Position numbers and translations under genes: made by a program
Source: Pleurotus djamor
Lineage: Eukaryota > Basidiomycota > Agaricomycetes > Agaricales > Pleurotaceae
DNA: 10,107 nucleotides
Direction: 5' to 3'
Assembly (NCBI GenBank): GCA_029747585.1
Contig: JAPEVF010001410.1
Location: 1 to 10,107 of the forward strand
Part shown: piece after piece, positions 7,830-10,107 of the stretch
Numbering within the stretch: position 1 is the first letter of the stretch
Layout of the letters: each line of letters opens with the position of its first letter
The notes under the pieces: model-generated
Told to the model about the DNA's origin: nothing
Seen by the model: the letters and a program-made list of their open reading frames with translations, nothing else
The model's database searches: none

Positions 7830-9080
7830 TCACGAAGACAAAAATGCGCCTTTACTCGATGCGAGTTCAGCTCCGAGTTTATAGCCAAGAACCTGGAAGT
7901 AATTCAATATCGGGCATCGGGCATTGGCGTACAGGAAACATCATACCTTGTCCCAATCGATTTTCTGCCTGGTCAAAGGTAAAGCTCGTCGTAGGGCCTT
8001 GAACGTCTTGTCGCCCATCTCTTGATACGTATCATTCAGGGAAACCTGATATTTCCCTTCTTCGTCTGCAATCAGGGCAAGTATCTTGGGTGCAAGTTCG
8101 GCAGGGGGACGATCAGAGAGCGCTGGCGGAAGAGGTATTTCAACGGTATGTTCAGAAGTAAGTTGAACCTGAACACGCGTTACTATCAGAGAGGCAATAC
8201 GACACTAAGACTCACGTTTCCCTGTTCATAATAATGAACGTTCACGAGAATTCGGCCTTTGATAAGGGCTTGTTTTGGCGTCAAGATGTACTCTGATCGC
8301 CATCTACCTGACCTGAGAGAAACCGTCGAGCACGGTAGTCAGCAATGATCCACGAATGCGTACCAATAGTTGGCCGAGTTGTATTTGTTGGCAACCAGTT
8401 GGATGATGTACTTGTCTGGGTCATCCGCGGAAGCGAAGACGCAGCCAACTCCGTCGTGAAAGTGGGAGCTGAGATATGTACTTGTCGCGGTTTCAAGAGC
8501 AGCCCTGAGAGGCGTTCAGAGCAGCGATGGTTCGACGAGTTGTGACTGACTTTACCTCAATGGCTCAGCTTCTGCATCAGCTTCATGGCTTTGAGGATCT
8601 GATGCTTCCTGGAAGAACACATCGAACATTGGTCAACCTGTGGATAGGCAGACTGACCATGGCCAAATGGTCGAACTTGAAGCTGGTTTTGGAGCGAGGA
8701 TCGAGAAAGCGGTCTACACCCTCCTCCGTGGAAGGTATCCTAGCGGCTTCGCTCACAATTGACTGCGGTATTGATGCTATATGTGAATTCAGCCAAACGA
8801 CGAGGTGACATTGGGGGGCACCTGGTGATTCGTGCCTGGAACGTCCACCACAGTATACTGCTGGAGATTGTAGTCTCTCGCAGCTGGAAGTATGCCAGCC
8901 TCTAGGGACTCATCATCTGATATCAAGTTCCTGACAGCTAGGAAGAACGGCGATACTTCAGACTCACTGCATCGGACGAGCTAAGATCATAGACAGACCT
9001 TGCAGAACATCATTTATCTCTCCTGGAGGTGATTGCAGCACAAAGCTCGAAGCTAATTGGATTCGTTCCGCCAGATCCAT
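7830..9080 (-). CDS. cap1: F-actin-capping protein subunit alpha (CapZ alpha)
   Basis: The alpha subunit pairs with the beta subunit to cap barbed ends of actin filaments in the cortex and actin patches. Eight exons on the minus strand: 9080-8999, 8937-8822, 8762-8658, 8608-8556, 8504-8364, 8312-8216, 8168-7947 and 7892-7830. The seven introns are 47-61 bp, all in frame. The product is 292 aa, against about 286 in human CAPZA1. The N-terminus ERIQLASSFVLQSPPGEIND matches the family's conserved start, followed by VRNLISDDESLEAGI, FLDPRSKTSFKFDHL, GRWRSEY (168-174), VHYYEQGNV (191-199, signature 1 with D replaced by Q) and FKALRRALP (254-262, an exact signature 2), then KIDWDK. The C-terminal 20 residues form the amphipathic tail that grips actin. 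It is divergent from smc6 with 191 bp between start codons. Identity is secure. Confidence 0.97.
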
Positions 9081-9271
9081 TCGAGTTTGCCAATGGCGAT
9101 TTACACAAGTTCTACGGCACAGCGACAGTGCGATTGGCTTGGCAATTTGTGTCCAAATATGGACAAACTATTTGCACTTGTTGACGCGTTGTCAAGGTTC
9201 GACGCGTCTCATTTCTGACTCCTCTTTTCACCCAAACTATCATCAGCCTCAATTTCCTGTGGTTCGATCCT
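9081..9271. promoter_or_regulatory. Bidirectional cap1/smc6 promoter with two MCB-like boxes
   Basis: The 191 bp between divergent start codons contain ACGCGT at 9184-9189 and 9202-9207, 18 bp apart; a third copy lies in the first codons of smc6 (9283-9288). ACGCGT is the MluI cell-cycle box read by MBF at G1/S in yeasts. The hexamer also occurs elsewhere in this window inside genes, so regulation is inferred from clustering and position. Confidence 0.5.
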
Positions 9272-10107
9272 ATGCCAAAGAAACGCGTCTCGGACTCCGA
9301 TGTCGAGGTGGATGATGCCTCCGATGGGGGTACCCCCCCTTCGAAGAGAGCGCGCTTCTCCGCTACGCAGTCGCGCGACAGGAAAGGCAAATCTAGGCGA
9401 CAGCAAGAAGACTCCGACGTAGACGAGAATGAGTCTGACGACGAAGAGACCGTCCTCAATACGCAGACTGATGAGTTGATTGAGGCGCAGTTTGAGCATG
9501 AGAATGCAGATAAGATTCGTGCTACTCTCGATGCGCGCCGCCATATCCAAGGCGTGAGTTTGTTTTAACATTCTGCATAAACGTCACGGTCGCTGATCCC
9601 CTTGTGATTCTTAGGGTATTGCTGAACATGGTATCATCGAACATGTTGAGATGCATCAGTTCATGTGCCACAAATACCTTGCGTTTGATTTTGGTCCTCA
9701 GATCAACTTCATCATTGGTACGACACTGTGACATTCAGACCATTCAACATTCACTAACCACTATCTAGGTCACAACGGAAGTGAGTTTGTCTTTTTCTTG
9801 GCCTATAGAGCCTTTGATCAACATTGCGTCTCTAAGGTGGCAAGAGTGCCGTCCTTTCTGCCATTACCGTGGCTCTTGGTGGCAAGACGGCCTCCACCGG
9901 ACGAGGCAACGGTCTCAAGTCTTTCATTCGTGAAGGTCAATCGTAAGTACTTCTCTTTTTGTCTCTGATACATACCTCAAGTTAATGCCTGTTTCTAGCG
10001 TCGCGGAAGTGACCATCACCCTGAAGAACCAAGGAGAAGAAGCATATAAGCCTGACGTCTACGGCAAGTCGATCATGATAACTCGACGATTCTCTAAGGA
10101 AGGCTCG
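9272..10107 (+). CDS. smc6: SMC6, ATPase of the SMC5/6 complex (5' part, runs off the right edge)
   Basis: Smc6 pairs with Smc5 in the nuclear complex that compacts DNA and supports recombinational repair and replication-fork stability. Exons: 9272-9553, 9615-9717, 9769-9780, 9837-9942 and 9999-10107. Introns are 61, 51, 56 and 56 bp. The visible 204 residues are the N-terminus of a protein usually of ~1100. Residues 1-80 are acidic and disordered, with a basic nuclear-signal-like patch (PPSKRAR). The head follows: [39 protein letters not shown] with Walker A GHNGSGKS at 129-136, [31 protein letters not shown] and [14 protein letters not shown]. This order, especially the LKSFIREG segment, is diagnostic of SMC6 rather than SMC5 or cohesin SMCs. 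Exon 3 is only 12 nt. The coiled coil, hinge and Walker B lie outside the window. Confidence 0.96.
9769..9780 (+). other. smc6: 12-nt microexon of smc6 encoding part of Walker A
   Basis: GTCACAACGGAA is flanked by CTATCTAG (acceptor, ending 9768) and GTGAGT (donor, from 9781). It supplies two bases of Gly129, all of His-Asn-Gly and one base of Ser133. Omitting it would keep frame but delete the four residues HNGS of Walker A. Its use is forced by protein conservation on both sides. Confidence 0.9.

Noticed and set aside
7547..7888. 113-codon minus-strand frame, and another at 7311-7646
   Set aside because: The part from 7830 on overlaps the real last exon of cap1 in another frame, and the rest is antisense to the SIM gene; no family resemblance.
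9112..9571. Minus-strand frames of 115 and 120 codons opposite smc6 exon 1
   Set aside because: Serine- and leucine-rich complement of an acidic disordered coding exon; no conserved features.
1..10107. CRISPR arrays, transposases, integrases, viral genes, rRNA
   Set aside because: No regular repeat-spacer pattern, DDE/RVE/RT motifs or conserved rRNA sequence seen on either strand.

Overview
The window is nuclear DNA of a filamentous basidiomycete, most likely an Agaricomycete. The evidence is very intron-rich but compact genes and conserved eukaryotic housekeeping proteins. In addition, I recall relatives of the SAP-domain protein only from mushroom-forming fungi, which is memory and was not searched. 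I could place 26 complete coding introns, all 47-62 bp, mostly GT...AG with a CTNA-type branch point. Single long reading frames therefore mislead here, and every gene below was assembled by splicing. There are four undetermined bases (1913, 2109, 2121, 2154).

Layout from left to right: (1) 10-2077 minus, 5' part of prp8, the spliceosome core protein, running off the left edge. (2) 2078-2691, a divergent intergenic region with a GC-rich palindrome, TGACTC repeats and a probable prp8 5'UTR intron. (3) 2692-4976 plus, a complete six-exon gene for a 671-aa protein with an N-terminal SAP domain and a conserved C-terminal region of unknown function. (4) 4987-6251 minus, a six-exon gene for an 8-TM membrane protein that ends only 10 bp from the SAP gene. 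(5) 6505-6870 minus, a decayed inverted copy of the 5' end of the SAP gene. (6) 6871-7207, intergenic, with a 10-bp-period TTGAACT repeat. (7) 7208-7763 plus, a small two-exon gene for an acidic protein with two SUMO-interaction-like motifs. (8) 7830-9080 minus, the complete eight-exon gene for the F-actin capping protein alpha subunit. (9) 9081-9271, a short bidirectional promoter with two ACGCGT boxes. (10) 9272-10107 plus, the 5' part of smc6, including a 12-nt microexon inside the Walker A motif.

This is not an operon and nothing indicates a single pathway. The genes are arranged as divergent and convergent neighbours (prp8<- ->SAP, SAP-> <-TM, SIM-> <-cap1, cap1<- ->smc6), so shared promoters and overlapping 3' ends are the likely regulatory links. 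The least understood parts are the SAP-domain family with its dead paralogue nearby, the tandem-SIM protein and the 8-TM protein. I see no transposase, virus, CRISPR array or RNA gene.
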